Below, piece by piece: positions 27,106 to 37,155 of a stretch of DNA of 47,938 nucleotides. A program made the translations under genes and the position numbers. The notes under the pieces are model-generated. The model worked only from the letters and a program-made list of their open reading frames with translations, ran no database searches and was not told the DNA's origin. Numbering within the stretch: the stretch's first letter is position 1; every line of letters begins with the position of its first letter. Source of the stretch: Treponema sp. (GTDB lineage Bacteria > Spirochaetota > Spirochaetia > Treponematales > Breznakiellaceae); contig WQWU01000014.1 of the NCBI GenBank assembly GCA_009785215.1, positions 1-47,938 of the forward strand, given 5' to 3'.

Positions 27106-28670
27106 AAAGATTTAGTTTAATAAGTTTGATAATATTGATAGTTTTCCTTTCCTGCGAAACTATGCCGTATGCTGCTGAAGAAAAGTTATTGGTAATGGAA
27201 GTAAAACCTGAACAAGAACTTGAAACAGAAATAGTACTGGAAACAGAACTATTTTATGAAACCGAAGAAATTCTGCTGGCGGAAGAAGAGCCGATTATTG
27301 ATACCAGTATATTGTTAGCTGAAGCCGATGAAAGATTGGCGGAAATGGAACAGCAATTGGCAGGTATGGAACAATTGCTTGCAGAAATGGAACGGCGTTT
27401 GGCAGATATAGAGATTGCAGCAGAAGAACCTTCTGCGCTGCCAGTGGTTACAACACCGATACAAACACCGCCGCCAGCGGTGACGCCAGCAGTACCGCCA
27501 GCAGTGACGCCAGCGTCGCCGCCAGCGTCGCCGCCAGCGTCGCCGCCAGCGTCGCCGCCAGCGATACCGCAAGTGCCGCCGACAGCGGCGCCGCCTCCTG
27601 TACCTATACCTGTGCCGCTTCCAGCAGAAATAATAGAAGAAACTGCAGAAACGAATGAACCAACGCACACCGGTTTTTCTCGTAATGATCAATCTGTACC
27701 TGCCGCGCGGATAGATAATCTAACTCAAATGGGAATAACTCCCCTTGATACTGAAATAGTTTATTCAAGGATTGTACGCGCTACAGTTGGTCAAGTTTTA
27801 GAAATACCTTTCCGGGGAACGGGCTGGGTTTATTTGGGAGAAATTGCATCAAGGCGCGGCATTGTTTATAGTTCGCGGCGCAATGATGCAGAAGGTCTAA
27901 GTTTTATTTTTGCGCTGGAAGCGGCTGGAACTTATACTTTAAAATTTTACAGACAGGATTTTATCAGAGATTATATACTTAATGATCATGTTCAGGTAAT
28001 TGTTGGAGAAGCTCCGGCAGCTGGTGCAGGATGGTTTAATGCGCCGGTTGACAGGGGCAGGGTAGTTGCTCAGCCTCGCTGGCCTTCACCGCTTGAAGAA
28101 GCGCAAATTCGAAGCGGCGTTATGCCTTCCGGCGAACCTGTTGTTTCCGGTACACCAGCGCCGAATGCTGCAACGCCGAGTCAGGAAAGAGCGCCTGCAC
28201 AAACTGCAAGCGCTCCTCAGGCTCAGCAGTTACCTGTTACACAGCCGCAAACAGTTATATCTCCGTCAGCGGCGGATGCGTCTCAAGCCGCTGCGTCTCA
28301 AGCCGCTGCGTCTAACGCCGTTGTATCTAATGCCGCAACGTCTGAATTAACTGCACAAAATGAAGAAGTTTCCATGCCAAGACTAACACCCGAAGTTATT
28401 ATCCAAAGAGCGCAGGAATCTTTTGATGCAGGAAATGTTTCATCTGCAATTTCATTATTAAATCAATATATGGAATATTATCCCGGCGGCAGTGATGAAA
28501 TTTACTGGCTTTACGGGCAATTTTATGAAGCAAACAGTCCAAGCAGAAATATTCTTCTTTCTTTGGATTATTACCGCCGTTTAACGAACGAGTATCCGCA
28601 AAGCAGACGTTTTAATGAAGCGCGGCGCAGGATTGCATACCTGGAAAGATTTTATATTAACATTCAGTAA
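27102..28670 (+). CDS. TPR lipoprotein with proline/alanine-repeat linker
   Basis: This 522-residue protein has a lipoprotein signal peptide (LIILIVFLSC). A coiled coil spans about residues 70-108 (heptad-like LAEMEQQLAGMEQ). A Pro/Ala tract follows at 118-165, including four exact 12-base DNA repeats. A beta-rich domain lies at about 205-297, then an Ala/Gln/Ser tract, and two or three TPR-like helices at 425-522. The order coiled coil, linker, TPR recalls YbgF/CpoB, an envelope factor, but the extra middle domain is different. It is likely periplasmic and membrane-anchored. The upstream gene overlaps it. Confidence 0.72.
   Translation: MKRFSLISLIILIVFLSCETMPYAAEEKLLVMEVKPEQELETEIVLETELFYETEEILLAEEEPIIDTSILLAEADERLAEMEQQLAGMEQLLAEMERRLADIEIAAEEPSALPVVTTPIQTPPPAVTPAVPPAVTPASPPASPPASPPASPPAIPQVPPTAAPPPVPIPVPLPAEIIEETAETNEPTHTGFSRNDQSVPAARIDNLTQMGITPLDTEIVYSRIVRATVGQVLEIPFRGTGWVYLGEIASRRGIVYSSRRNDAEGLSFIFALEAAGTYTLKFYRQDFIRDYILNDHVQVIVGEAPAAGAGWFNAPVDRGRVVAQPRWPSPLEEAQIRSGVMPSGEPVVSGTPAPNAATPSQERAPAQTASAPQAQQLPVTQPQTVISPSAADASQAAASQAAASNAVVSNAATSELTAQNEEVSMPRLTPEVIIQRAQESFDAGNVSSAISLLNQYMEYYPGGSDEIYWLYGQFYEANSPSRNILLSLDYYRRLTNEYPQSRRFNEARRRIAYLERFYINIQ
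27513..27560 (+). repeat. Four tandem 12-base repeats (GCGTCGCCGCCA)
   Basis: Four exact, in-frame copies encode alternating Ala-Ser-Pro-Pro units. Degenerate copies flank them (GTGACGCCAGCA-like units before, GCGATACCGCAA after). The repeat preserves frame when copies are gained or lost, so length variation would alter linker length only. Confidence 0.9.
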
Positions 28671-28683
28671 TTTAAAGATTTTT

Positions 28684-30327
28684 CTAAAGTCTTAACGTAC
28701 TGTTATAAGCCTCGGCGCGGATTTGTTTTATGTTTGGGTCTTTCAGGTAATCATCAAATAACATCATGCGGTCGATAAACCTGTCTCCCTTTTTTTCCTG
28801 CGGCAGAATTTCTATAATCCGGTTTGCTATCGAATTAATAAATTCATGATCGTGCGAGTTAAAAAGAATTACTCCGGGGAAAGCCGAAAGACCGTCATTA
28901 AGGGCTGTAATTGCTTCAAGGTCTAAATGATTTGTAGGTTCATCCAGTATTAAAACATTAACGCCCGAAAGCATCATTTTAGAAAGCATACAGCGGACTT
29001 TTTCGCCGCCGGACAAAACATTTACAGGTTTAAGAGCTTCTTCGCCTGAAAAAAGCATACGGCCGAGAAAACTGCGTACATATGTTTCATCCTGATCCGG
29101 CGAATACTGGCGCAGCCAGTCTGTAATTGATAAATCTGAATTAAAAAAGTGCGAGTTATCTTTTGGAAAGTAGGAAAAAGATGTTGTCTGCCCCCAATAA
29201 CAATCGCCGCTTTCGGCTTGTTTTTCGTTTGTAATTATATCAAAGAAAGCAGATATTGAAGAATGTTCATTTCCTACAAAAGCAATCTTATCTCCCTTGT
29301 TTACAGTTAAAGAAAAATCTTTTAACAAAGAAGTACCTTCGAATGAATAATTTAATTTTTCTGCTCGTAAAACATTATTGCCTATTTCGCGCTCAGGTTT
29401 AAATCCAACATACGGAAATTTTCTGCTTGTTACAGGAACATTGTCAAGATCAAGTTTTTCCAGAACTTTTTTACGGCTTGTTGCCTGTTTTGCTTTGCTT
29501 GCGTTAGATGAAAACCTTTGAATAAAATCCTTTAATTCTTTTGCCTTTTCTTCGCGCTTTTTAAGCTGATCTCTTGCCTGACGCTGTAATATCTGGCTCA
29601 TTTGATACCAGAAATCGTAGTTGCCGGAATACGGCGTTATTTTTCCAAAGTCAATATCACAGACATTTGTACAAACTGCATTTAAAAAGTGGCGGTCGTG
29701 AGAAACAACAATAACTGTGTTGGGAAAATCAATTAAAAAATCTTCAAGCCATGAGATGGATTCCAGATCCAGGCCGTTTGTCGGTTCGTCCAAAAGTAAA
29801 ATATCAGGATTGCCGAAAAGCGCCTGAGCTAGAAGTACACGCACTTTTTTTGATTCATCAAGTTCTGCCATTAGTCTGCCGTGATCGCTTTCATCTAAGC
29901 CAAGGCCGGATAGTAATTGCCCTGCCTGCGCTTCGGCTTCCCATCCGCCAAGTTCGGCAAAATCGGCTTCAAGTTCGCTTGCCTTTAAACCGTCTTCTTC
30001 CGTAAAATCTTCTTTTGCATAAATTAGTTCGCGTTCTTTCTGCACGGCATAAAGTTTTGGATAACCCATAACAACAGTTTCAACTGCAGGAAATTCTTCG
30101 TAAGCAAAGTGATCCTGCTTTAATACGGCAATTCGATTGTTTTTTGCAATGGAAATTTCACCCTTGTCGTGTTCAATTTCGCCGGAAAGAATTTTTAAAA
30201 AAGTTGATTTTCCCGCTCCGTTTGCGCCTATTATACCGTAGCAATTACCGGGAGTAAATTTTAAATTTACATCTTTAAAAAGTGTCCGCTCGCCGAATAC
30301 AAGACTAACATCTGTAACAGTAATCAT
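28684..30327 (-). CDS. ABC-F family ATPase
   Basis: This 547-residue soluble protein has two ABC domains and no membrane segment. Domain 1 has GANGAGKST (about residues 34-42), Walker B ILLLDEPTNGLDLESI and the switch SHDRHF. A charged linker spans about 240-300. Domain 2 keeps LSGGEKVRCML and LILDEPTNHLDLEAI, but its Walker A is replaced by GNEHSSISAFF. ABC-F proteins act on the ribosome in translation control or antibiotic protection. It most resembles the YbiT/YkpA-type branch, some members of which also show this degenerate P-loop as I recall. Its start overlaps the helicase stop (ATGA). Confidence 0.9.
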   Translation of the reverse strand: MITVTDVSLVFGERTLFKDVNLKFTPGNCYGIIGANGAGKSTFLKILSGEIEHDKGEISIAKNNRIAVLKQDHFAYEEFPAVETVVMGYPKLYAVQKERELIYAKEDFTEEDGLKASELEADFAELGGWEAEAQAGQLLSGLGLDESDHGRLMAELDESKKVRVLLAQALFGNPDILLLDEPTNGLDLESISWLEDFLIDFPNTVIVVSHDRHFLNAVCTNVCDIDFGKITPYSGNYDFWYQMSQILQRQARDQLKKREEKAKELKDFIQRFSSNASKAKQATSRKKVLEKLDLDNVPVTSRKFPYVGFKPEREIGNNVLRAEKLNYSFEGTSLLKDFSLTVNKGDKIAFVGNEHSSISAFFDIITNEKQAESGDCYWGQTTSFSYFPKDNSHFFNSDLSITDWLRQYSPDQDETYVRSFLGRMLFSGEEALKPVNVLSGGEKVRCMLSKMMLSGVNVLILDEPTNHLDLEAITALNDGLSAFPGVILFNSHDHEFINSIANRIIEILPQEKKGDRFIDRMMLFDDYLKDPNIKQIRAEAYNSTLRL

Positions 30328-31988
30328 TTATTTTCCTTCTTTTTAAATATTCCAAAAAGTTTTGATAATATTCCTTTTTTTTCGGGTTTTGGATCTTTTA
30401 AAGAAGAACTCTCGCGGAGGCGCGGAGGCGCGGAGGACGCAGGGGAAGAAGAATGTGATTTAGAATACTTCTTCTTGTATACAGCCATCCTGTCTTCCAT
30501 CGAAAGTTTCGAAAGATCTGTGTTTTGCGTCTCTTTTCTTTTGTATTCTCTCTGCGATCTCTGCGTTTCTGCGTCTCTGCGTGAACTCTTATTCTTAAAA
30601 TCTCTTTGCGTCTCTGTCGAACCTGCCAGAGGGGAACCTCGACCTTTGGTCTCGGTGTCGGTTCCGGTTCGATGTCCGCGAGAGCTCTTCTTTGTAAATT
30701 CTCTCTTCTTATTATCTTTCGGTCTATCCTCATATCTATCAGTCTGTATCCTTAAACCCGCGCTTTTATCATCGGCATAGTTTTCCTGCATTGCAATTTC
30801 CGATGGAATTTTTTTACCAATGTAGCGTTCAATGGCTGGCAGTTCATAAACATCCCGTTCGCTGGATAAAGTTATTGCCTTACCTGTCTTTCCTGCACGC
30901 GCAGTTCTGCCGATTCTGTGGACATAATTTTCCGCTTCTGATGGAACATCGTAATTTATTACCATCGAAAGGCTTTCTATATCTAAACCGCGCGCCGCGA
31001 CATCTGTAGCGACAAGCATTTTAATTTTGCCGGATTTTACATTATCGATAACTTTAAGGCGTTTTACCTGCGGTAAGTCACCGATTATAAATTCGCAGGT
31101 GTAACCGTTCATCTTAAGCCGCTTTGCGACAATTTCTGTATTTTTTTTTGTATTGCAGAAAATAATTGCGCTTTCCGGCTGTTCGCGTTTTAAAATACCG
31201 AGCAAAAGCGGCATCTTTTCTTCTGACGGAACATGGTAAAGTATCTGAGTAATTTCTTCGACTGTTACTACTTCCGGTTCTATTTCGATCTCATGCGGCG
31301 ATTTTGTATATTCCCATGCAAGATTTTTTACCCATGCATTTAATGTTGCGCTGAAAAGCATTGTTTGGCGGCGATCGGCAGCTGGCACTACTTTAATTAG
31401 TTTTCGTAAATCTGGATAAAATCCCATGTCGAACATTCTGTCCGCTTCATCTAAAACCAAAAACGAAATGTCCATTAAGTTCATTTTGCCGGATTTGTTT
31501 AAATCCAAAACCCTGCCTGGAGTGCCCACAAGTATTTGTACGTTATCGCGTAATAATTTCTCCTGAGCCGCATAACCGACACCGCCGTAAAATGCGCCTG
31601 TTTTGAAAGGCAGATATTTACTTAATATTTTTGCTTCTTCTTCGATTTGAACAGCCAATTCCCTTGTGGGAGCCATTATCAGCGCTTTGCGTTTAAAAAG
31701 TGTTTCTTCTGTAAGCATTCTCTCAAAGATAACGATTAAAAAAGCGGCAGTTTTTCCTGTGCCTGTCTGGGATTGAACATATAAATCTTGCGAAGCATGA
31801 TAATCCTGCGAAGGTTTGCTGCCATGACTATCATTATTTATTACACCAAAAACATGTGATATTACCTGTTTCTGAACAGGCATACAGGTTATATATCCGG
31901 CTTCATCAATGCCTTTTTGTAAATCGGAATGCAGGTTAAAATCTGTAAATTTCATATCTGTTATTTTTATTGTATCGATTTTTGGCAT
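30324..31988 (-). CDS. DEAD-box RNA helicase with repeat-rich C-terminal tail
   Basis: This 554-residue protein has the whole helicase core: QSQTGTGKTAAF (motif I), APTRELA, TPGRVLD, LVLDEADRMFDMGF (motif II), FSATL (III), VATDVAARGLDI (V) and YVHRIGRTARAG (VI). An 18-residue insert (NNDSHGSKPSQDYHASQD) precedes motif I. After residue about 405 comes a basic tail of Arg, Lys, Ser and Thr. Two segments of it (about 433-481 and 515-530) are translated copies of the short repeat family. The start could also be the methionine at 31955; neither has a good ribosome-binding site. It is probably involved in RNA or ribosome remodelling, like RhlE or CsdA. Confidence 0.92.
   Translation of the reverse strand: MPKIDTIKITDMKFTDFNLHSDLQKGIDEAGYITCMPVQKQVISHVFGVINNDSHGSKPSQDYHASQDLYVQSQTGTGKTAAFLIVIFERMLTEETLFKRKALIMAPTRELAVQIEEEAKILSKYLPFKTGAFYGGVGYAAQEKLLRDNVQILVGTPGRVLDLNKSGKMNLMDISFLVLDEADRMFDMGFYPDLRKLIKVVPAADRRQTMLFSATLNAWVKNLAWEYTKSPHEIEIEPEVVTVEEITQILYHVPSEEKMPLLLGILKREQPESAIIFCNTKKNTEIVAKRLKMNGYTCEFIIGDLPQVKRLKVIDNVKSGKIKMLVATDVAARGLDIESLSMVINYDVPSEAENYVHRIGRTARAGKTGKAITLSSERDVYELPAIERYIGKKIPSEIAMQENYADDKSAGLRIQTDRYEDRPKDNKKREFTKKSSRGHRTGTDTETKGRGSPLAGSTETQRDFKNKSSRRDAETQRSQREYKRKETQNTDLSKLSMEDRMAVYKKKYSKSHSSSPASSAPPRLRESSSLKDPKPEKKGILSKLFGIFKKKENK
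30400..30445. repeat. Repeat copy near the 3' end of the helicase gene
   Basis: GAACTCTCGCGGAGGCGCGG followed by AGGCGCGGAGGACGCAGG is the same unit as in the lon downstream repeat (AGGTTCTCGCAGAGTCGCAG then GGGCGCAGAGGACGCAGAG). It encodes part of SSPASSAPPRLRESSSL, read on the minus strand. Confidence 0.7.
30522..30690. repeat. Composite repeat block in the helicase gene, including the 87-base element
   Basis: The block begins with CTGCGATCTCTGCGTTTCTG and CGTCTCTGCGTGAACTCT (30548-30590). After a short spacer, 30604-30690 matches prmC 24658-24744 in reverse complement with a 55-base identical core. The same DNA is therefore read from opposite strands and in different frames in the two genes, giving unrelated peptides (here HRTGTDTETKGRGSPLAGST). 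Confidence 0.85.
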
Positions 31989-32029
31989 CCTTGACTAGAT
32001 TGCAAAAATAAAGCAACATTAACATATAA

Positions 32030-33346
<1,317 letters not shown>

Positions 33347-33349
33347 TAA

Positions 33350-33475
33350 GAAGAGTTCACACGGAGGCGCAGAGGCGTAACATTCCTTTGGAATGCAGTG
33401 ATCGCAGAGAGTAAATAGGGGATTTTCTTCTTTTGAATTCTCTGCGTCCTCTGCGTCACTGCGCCTCAGCGAGAG
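33350..33475. repeat. Inverted repeat element between eno and lon
   Basis: GTTCACACGGAGGCGCAGAG (from 33354) at the left end and CTCTGCGTCCTCTGCGTCAC then TGCGCCTCAGCGAGAG at the right end are inverted relative to each other, with about 60 bases between. The transcript could fold into a long imperfect hairpin. It fills almost the whole 143-base gap, so the lon promoter must lie in it or lon must be read from eno. Confidence 0.75.
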
Positions 33476-33489
33476 AAAATACGAAATAA

Positions 33490-35871
33490 ATGTCGGATCA
33501 AATAATACCAATAGATCAGCTTCTTCCCAATAAATTATATCTTGTCGCTCTTATGGGGCGTCCGATATTTCCCGGAATTTTTACGCCCATTATGATAGGT
33601 AACCCTACCGATGTAAAAGTTGTAGAAGATGCAAATGCAGGTGACGGGCTTATCGGCCTTGTAATGATGCAGAATGAAACTGATACGCCTGCAATTACCG
33701 ATTTATATACAGTCGGCACAGTTGCAAAAATTGTAAAAAAGATAAATCTTCCGGACGGCGGCGTTAACATATTTATATCTACATTAAAACGTTTTAAAGT
33801 AAAAAAAACGCTTAATGCTACCAACCCGATTGTTGCCGCTGTAGAATATCTGGAAGAAGAAGAAGATAGTACAAGCGAAGTTAAAGCGCTCACGCGTGCT
33901 TTAATTTCCGAGATGAAGCAGATAAGCGAGAATAATCCATTGTTCTCCGAAGAAATGCGCCTTAATATGATAAATATTGATCATCCCGGAAAAATTGCGG
34001 ATTTTATCGCAAGCATATTAAATATAGACAGAGCTGAACAGCAGAAAATTCTGGAAATTATAAATGTACGCAAGCGAATGGAACAAGTTCTTGTTTTTAT
34101 AAAAAAAGAGCAGGAACTTTTAAGAATACAAAAAAAGATACAAAGGGAAATAAACGAAAAAATAGAAAAGTCGCAGCGGGAATATTTTTTAAAAGAAGAA
34201 TTAAAAGCAATAAAAAGCGAGCTTGGGCAGACTATCGATGCAAAAAGTTCAGATTATCAGCGTTTTAAAGACAAGTTTGACAGCTTTAAATTCGAAGGCG
34301 AAGTTAAAGAAGCTGTTGAGCAGGAAATGGAAAAGTTCAGCATGATGGAGCCTAACTCGGCAGAATTTACCGTTACGCGAAACTATCTTGATGTAATTGC
34401 ATCACTTCCGTGGAGCGAGCCTGCGCCGGAAGAATTTGAATTAAAAAATGCGCAGGAAATTCTGGAAGCGGATCATTACGGTTTAAAAGATGTAAAACTG
34501 CGGATAGTCGAGTTTTTGGCAGTTAGAAAACTTAGAAAAGATACAAAAGGAACAATTGTCTGCCTAGTAGGGCCTCCCGGAGTAGGAAAAACTTCTGTTG
34601 GCAAATCTATCGCCCGCGCTTTGGGAAAACAGTTTTTTAGGTTTTCTGTCGGCGGAATGAGGGATGAAGCGGAAATAAAAGGGCATAGACGCACATATAT
34701 CGGAGCAATGCCCGGGAAAATAATTCAGGGATTAAAAATTGTTAAAACAAAAGATCCTGTTTTTATGATAGACGAAATCGATAAAATGGGTCAAAGTTAC
34801 CACGGCGATCCTGCCAGTGCGCTTCTGGAAGTTTTGGATCCGGAACAGAATAATTCTTTTAGGGATCATTATCTGGATTTGCCATTTGATATTTCTCATG
34901 TATTTTTTATTGTAACAGCAAATACTTTAGATACCATTCCTGTTCCGCTTTTGGATAGAATGGAAATTATTCAGCTTCCCGGTTATATTGACACAGAAAA
35001 ACTGGAAATTGCAAAACGTTATCTTCTGCCGAAAAGCCTGGAAAAAAACGGCCTTAAAAAGAATCAGGTTAAATATACAAAGGATAGTCTTTTACATATA
35101 ACAAACGCTTATGCGCGGGAAGCAGGAGTGCGGAACTTTGAAAAAAACCTGGATAAGATTCACCGCAAGATTGCTAAACAAATAGTTGATACCCAGGAAT
35201 CCACCGCGTCAAGAGGAGAAGAAAAAGGCACTGCAGAACCTGCGCGTTTTAATATTGATAAAAAACTTGTAGAAAAACATTTAGGCAAACCTGTATTCCG
35301 CGAAGATGATATAAAAACTGCTGATAAACCCGGAATGTCTGTTGGTCTTGCATGGACAAGCATGGGCGGCGATACTCTTGTAATAGAAGCTGTATCTGTT
35401 CCCGGAAAGGAAGGATTTAACTTAACGGGAAAAATGGGCGATACCATGAAAGAAAGCGCAGAGATTGCAATGACAATCGCCAAAAAACTTGCAATAACTC
35501 AATACGGAATAAAAAATGAATGGTTCGAAAAAAATCATATTCATCTGCACATTCCGGAAGGCGCAACTCCCAAAGACGGGCCTTCTGCCGGTATTACAAT
35601 GGCAATTGCGCTTCTTTCATTAGTACGCGGAAAAATTATCACGCCAAAAACAGTTATGACAGGAGAGCTTTCGCTTACCGGGCAAGTGCTTCCAATCGGC
35701 GGTTTAAAGGAAAAAACAATTGCAGCGCGGAGAAATAAAGCAAAACATATTATTTTTCCAAAACAAAATGAACGCGATTTGGATGAAATACCGGATCATG
35801 TAAAAAAGGGAATTGAGTTTCATGCTGTTGAACGCTTCGAAGAAGTATTAAACCTCGCCCTGCCGGATTAA
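33490..35871 (+). CDS. lon: ATP-dependent protease Lon
   Basis: This 793-residue protein has the LON substrate-binding domain (about 1-200), the AAA+ module with Walker A GPPGVGKTS (from residue 361) and Walker B DPVFMIDEIDKMG, and the serine protease domain. The catalytic Ser699 is in KDGPSAGIT and Lys742 in GGLKEKTIA, 43 apart as in other Lon proteases. Lon degrades misfolded and regulatory proteins in the cytoplasm. The ribosome-binding site is poor (GAGAG at distance), and the 5' region is made of repeat DNA. Confidence 0.97.
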   Translation: MSDQIIPIDQLLPNKLYLVALMGRPIFPGIFTPIMIGNPTDVKVVEDANAGDGLIGLVMMQNETDTPAITDLYTVGTVAKIVKKINLPDGGVNIFISTLKRFKVKKTLNATNPIVAAVEYLEEEEDSTSEVKALTRALISEMKQISENNPLFSEEMRLNMINIDHPGKIADFIASILNIDRAEQQKILEIINVRKRMEQVLVFIKKEQELLRIQKKIQREINEKIEKSQREYFLKEELKAIKSELGQTIDAKSSDYQRFKDKFDSFKFEGEVKEAVEQEMEKFSMMEPNSAEFTVTRNYLDVIASLPWSEPAPEEFELKNAQEILEADHYGLKDVKLRIVEFLAVRKLRKDTKGTIVCLVGPPGVGKTSVGKSIARALGKQFFRFSVGGMRDEAEIKGHRRTYIGAMPGKIIQGLKIVKTKDPVFMIDEIDKMGQSYHGDPASALLEVLDPEQNNSFRDHYLDLPFDISHVFFIVTANTLDTIPVPLLDRMEIIQLPGYIDTEKLEIAKRYLLPKSLEKNGLKKNQVKYTKDSLLHITNAYAREAGVRNFEKNLDKIHRKIAKQIVDTQESTASRGEEKGTAEPARFNIDKKLVEKHLGKPVFREDDIKTADKPGMSVGLAWTSMGGDTLVIEAVSVPGKEGFNLTGKMGDTMKESAEIAMTIAKKLAITQYGIKNEWFEKNHIHLHIPEGATPKDGPSAGITMAIALLSLVRGKIITPKTVMTGELSLTGQVLPIGGLKEKTIAARRNKAKHIIFPKQNERDLDEIPDHVKKGIEFHAVERFEEVLNLALPD

Positions 35872-35877
35872 TTTATA

Positions 35878-36003
35878 GAAGACCTCTCGCGGAGACGCTG
35901 AGATCGCAGAGAAAAATGAGGGAGAAGGAAAGTATTAATTAATCTTCTGCCATATTCTGCTCTGCGTCCTCTGCGCCCCTGCGACTCTGCGAGAACCTCT
36001 TAT
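35878..36003. repeat. Inverted repeat element downstream of lon
   Basis: The left end AGACCTCTCGCGGAGACGCT pairs with the right end GCGACTCTGCGAGAACCTCT as inverted copies, about 80 bases apart. Between them are CGCAGAG and CTCTGCGTCCTCTGCGCC. It sits between convergent genes, where its stem could act as a bidirectional terminator. It has the best-preserved full-length form of the family in this window. Confidence 0.78.
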
Positions 36004-36004
36004 T

Positions 36005-36301
36005 TCAAGAATTATTCTTATGTTCATGGGTTTGGCAGATTTCCAGAATATCCGGTCTTAAAAACAATACAAAAGCGCAGTAGTAGTCCAGCCATTCCTG
36101 TTTTACATTCTTTTCTTCGATAACACGTAACATTCCGGAGATTATCATATCCAAATTTAAATTTGTTAAGCCGGATTCATCTGTATCGTTTTTTATCAGC
36201 GCCGGAAGCGGAATATCCGGATTTACCGAAAAAGCTCCGCCTATATCATTATGCTGGTTTTTATAACTTTCCGGAACAGGCAAAAAGACTAAGCGATCCA
36301 T
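36005..36301 (-). CDS. Small protein of unknown function, after the PilZ gene
   Basis: This 98-residue protein has no recognised family. It has a segment FSVNPDIPLPALI, then a helical region with DMIISGMLRVIEEK and WLDYYCAFVLFLRPDILEIC. It begins four bases after the PilZ stop without a clear ribosome-binding site, which suggests translational coupling. The helical C-terminal part could mediate protein-protein contact. A partnership with the PilZ protein is inferred from the spacing only. Confidence 0.65.
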   Translation of the reverse strand: MDRLVFLPVPESYKNQHNDIGGAFSVNPDIPLPALIKNDTDESGLTNLNLDMIISGMLRVIEEKNVKQEWLDYYCAFVLFLRPDILEICQTHEHKNNS

Positions 36302-36305
36302 GTAA

Positions 36306-37148
36306 TTAAGCGCCGTTATGCTCTTCGTCTGTTTGATTTACACGATTATCCGCGCGATTAGTTGTAAGCATATCGTTTAGGCGTATTTTAAAACTCATAG
36401 GAACATGAGCTTCATCAAAAGTTAATCCAAGGGCAACCATTTCTTTTTTTCCCTCGACATCTTCTGCGCGGATAAATTTTCCCTTTATCAAATAACTTTC
36501 TCTTGGATCGTTAAAATCAATTCGTATTGCAGCTTCTTTTTCAAGAAGGAACTTTGCAACGCCCATCATTATTACTTTTACGCCGGAAAAAGAAACATCT
36601 CTTAAAATACAGCGGCGGGGAACACCCTGAATATTTACAGATGTTTCAGTTGATAAAATATTTAATTTGCGCATATTATCCGCTGTTAACGGAATGCGAT
36701 CTTCTTTGCGTTTTGCCGAATTTACATTCGCATCCAGAACACGCCCTATAATTTCGATAAAATCGTCCGGCGGGCGGTTGGAAAATGTCAATGTAAACAT
36801 ATTAACATCCTGAGAATTGCCGTAAGGTACAGCAGCCAAAACGCGCGCGGCAACAAAGAATGTTACTGTATTGGATTCTCCGGGAGGCCTGAAGCAAAAA
36901 CGGAGGTTAACAAAGTTATTTGTAGCCTGAAGTTTTGCAAGAAGACCTGTTTTTATGTTGGCGACAACTTTTGCGCCGGAGAAAGATGCGGTATAAACTA
37001 CGCAAGGCCAGAAATCGTTGCCGCACTTTAAATGAACTTGTTGTGTTTGAAGCCCTGTGATCTGAATCATTTCCTTGGTAAAGGTCACATTTATTTCTTT
37101 ATAACGGTCATAATAAACCGTTATCTTTTGGCTTGTTAGTACTCCCAT
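36306..37148 (-). CDS. PilZ-domain protein (c-di-GMP receptor)
   Basis: The ATG at 37148 gives 280 residues beginning MGVLTSQKITVYYDRY. An upstream TTG frame start is rejected. The N-terminal half is a beta-rich domain of unknown type, repeated in style in the second half. The C-terminal PilZ domain has both c-di-GMP motifs: RxxxR in KRKEDRIPL and DxSxxG in RDVSFSGVKV. Such proteins carry c-di-GMP signals to motility or envelope functions. A strong promoter (TAGACA-18-TATAAT) ends seven bases before the ATG. Confidence 0.85.
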   Translation of the reverse strand: MGVLTSQKITVYYDRYKEINVTFTKEMIQITGLQTQQVHLKCGNDFWPCVVYTASFSGAKVVANIKTGLLAKLQATNNFVNLRFCFRPPGESNTVTFFVAARVLAAVPYGNSQDVNMFTLTFSNRPPDDFIEIIGRVLDANVNSAKRKEDRIPLTADNMRKLNILSTETSVNIQGVPRRCILRDVSFSGVKVIMMGVAKFLLEKEAAIRIDFNDPRESYLIKGKFIRAEDVEGKKEMVALGLTFDEAHVPMSFKIRLNDMLTTNRADNRVNQTDEEHNGA

Positions 37149-37155
37149 ATTCCCT

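Noticed and set aside
27254-27692. Long antisense frames opposite the lipoprotein gene, rich in Gly/Ala or Arg
   Set aside because: They are mirror images of the 12-base Pro/Ala repeats on the sense strand. They have no ribosome-binding site and an extreme composition.
30475-30780. Plus-strand frame of 101 residues over the helicase tail repeats
   Set aside because: It consists of translated repeat DNA (CVSASLRELL-like) with no ribosome-binding site, and the helicase frame on the minus strand is continuous.
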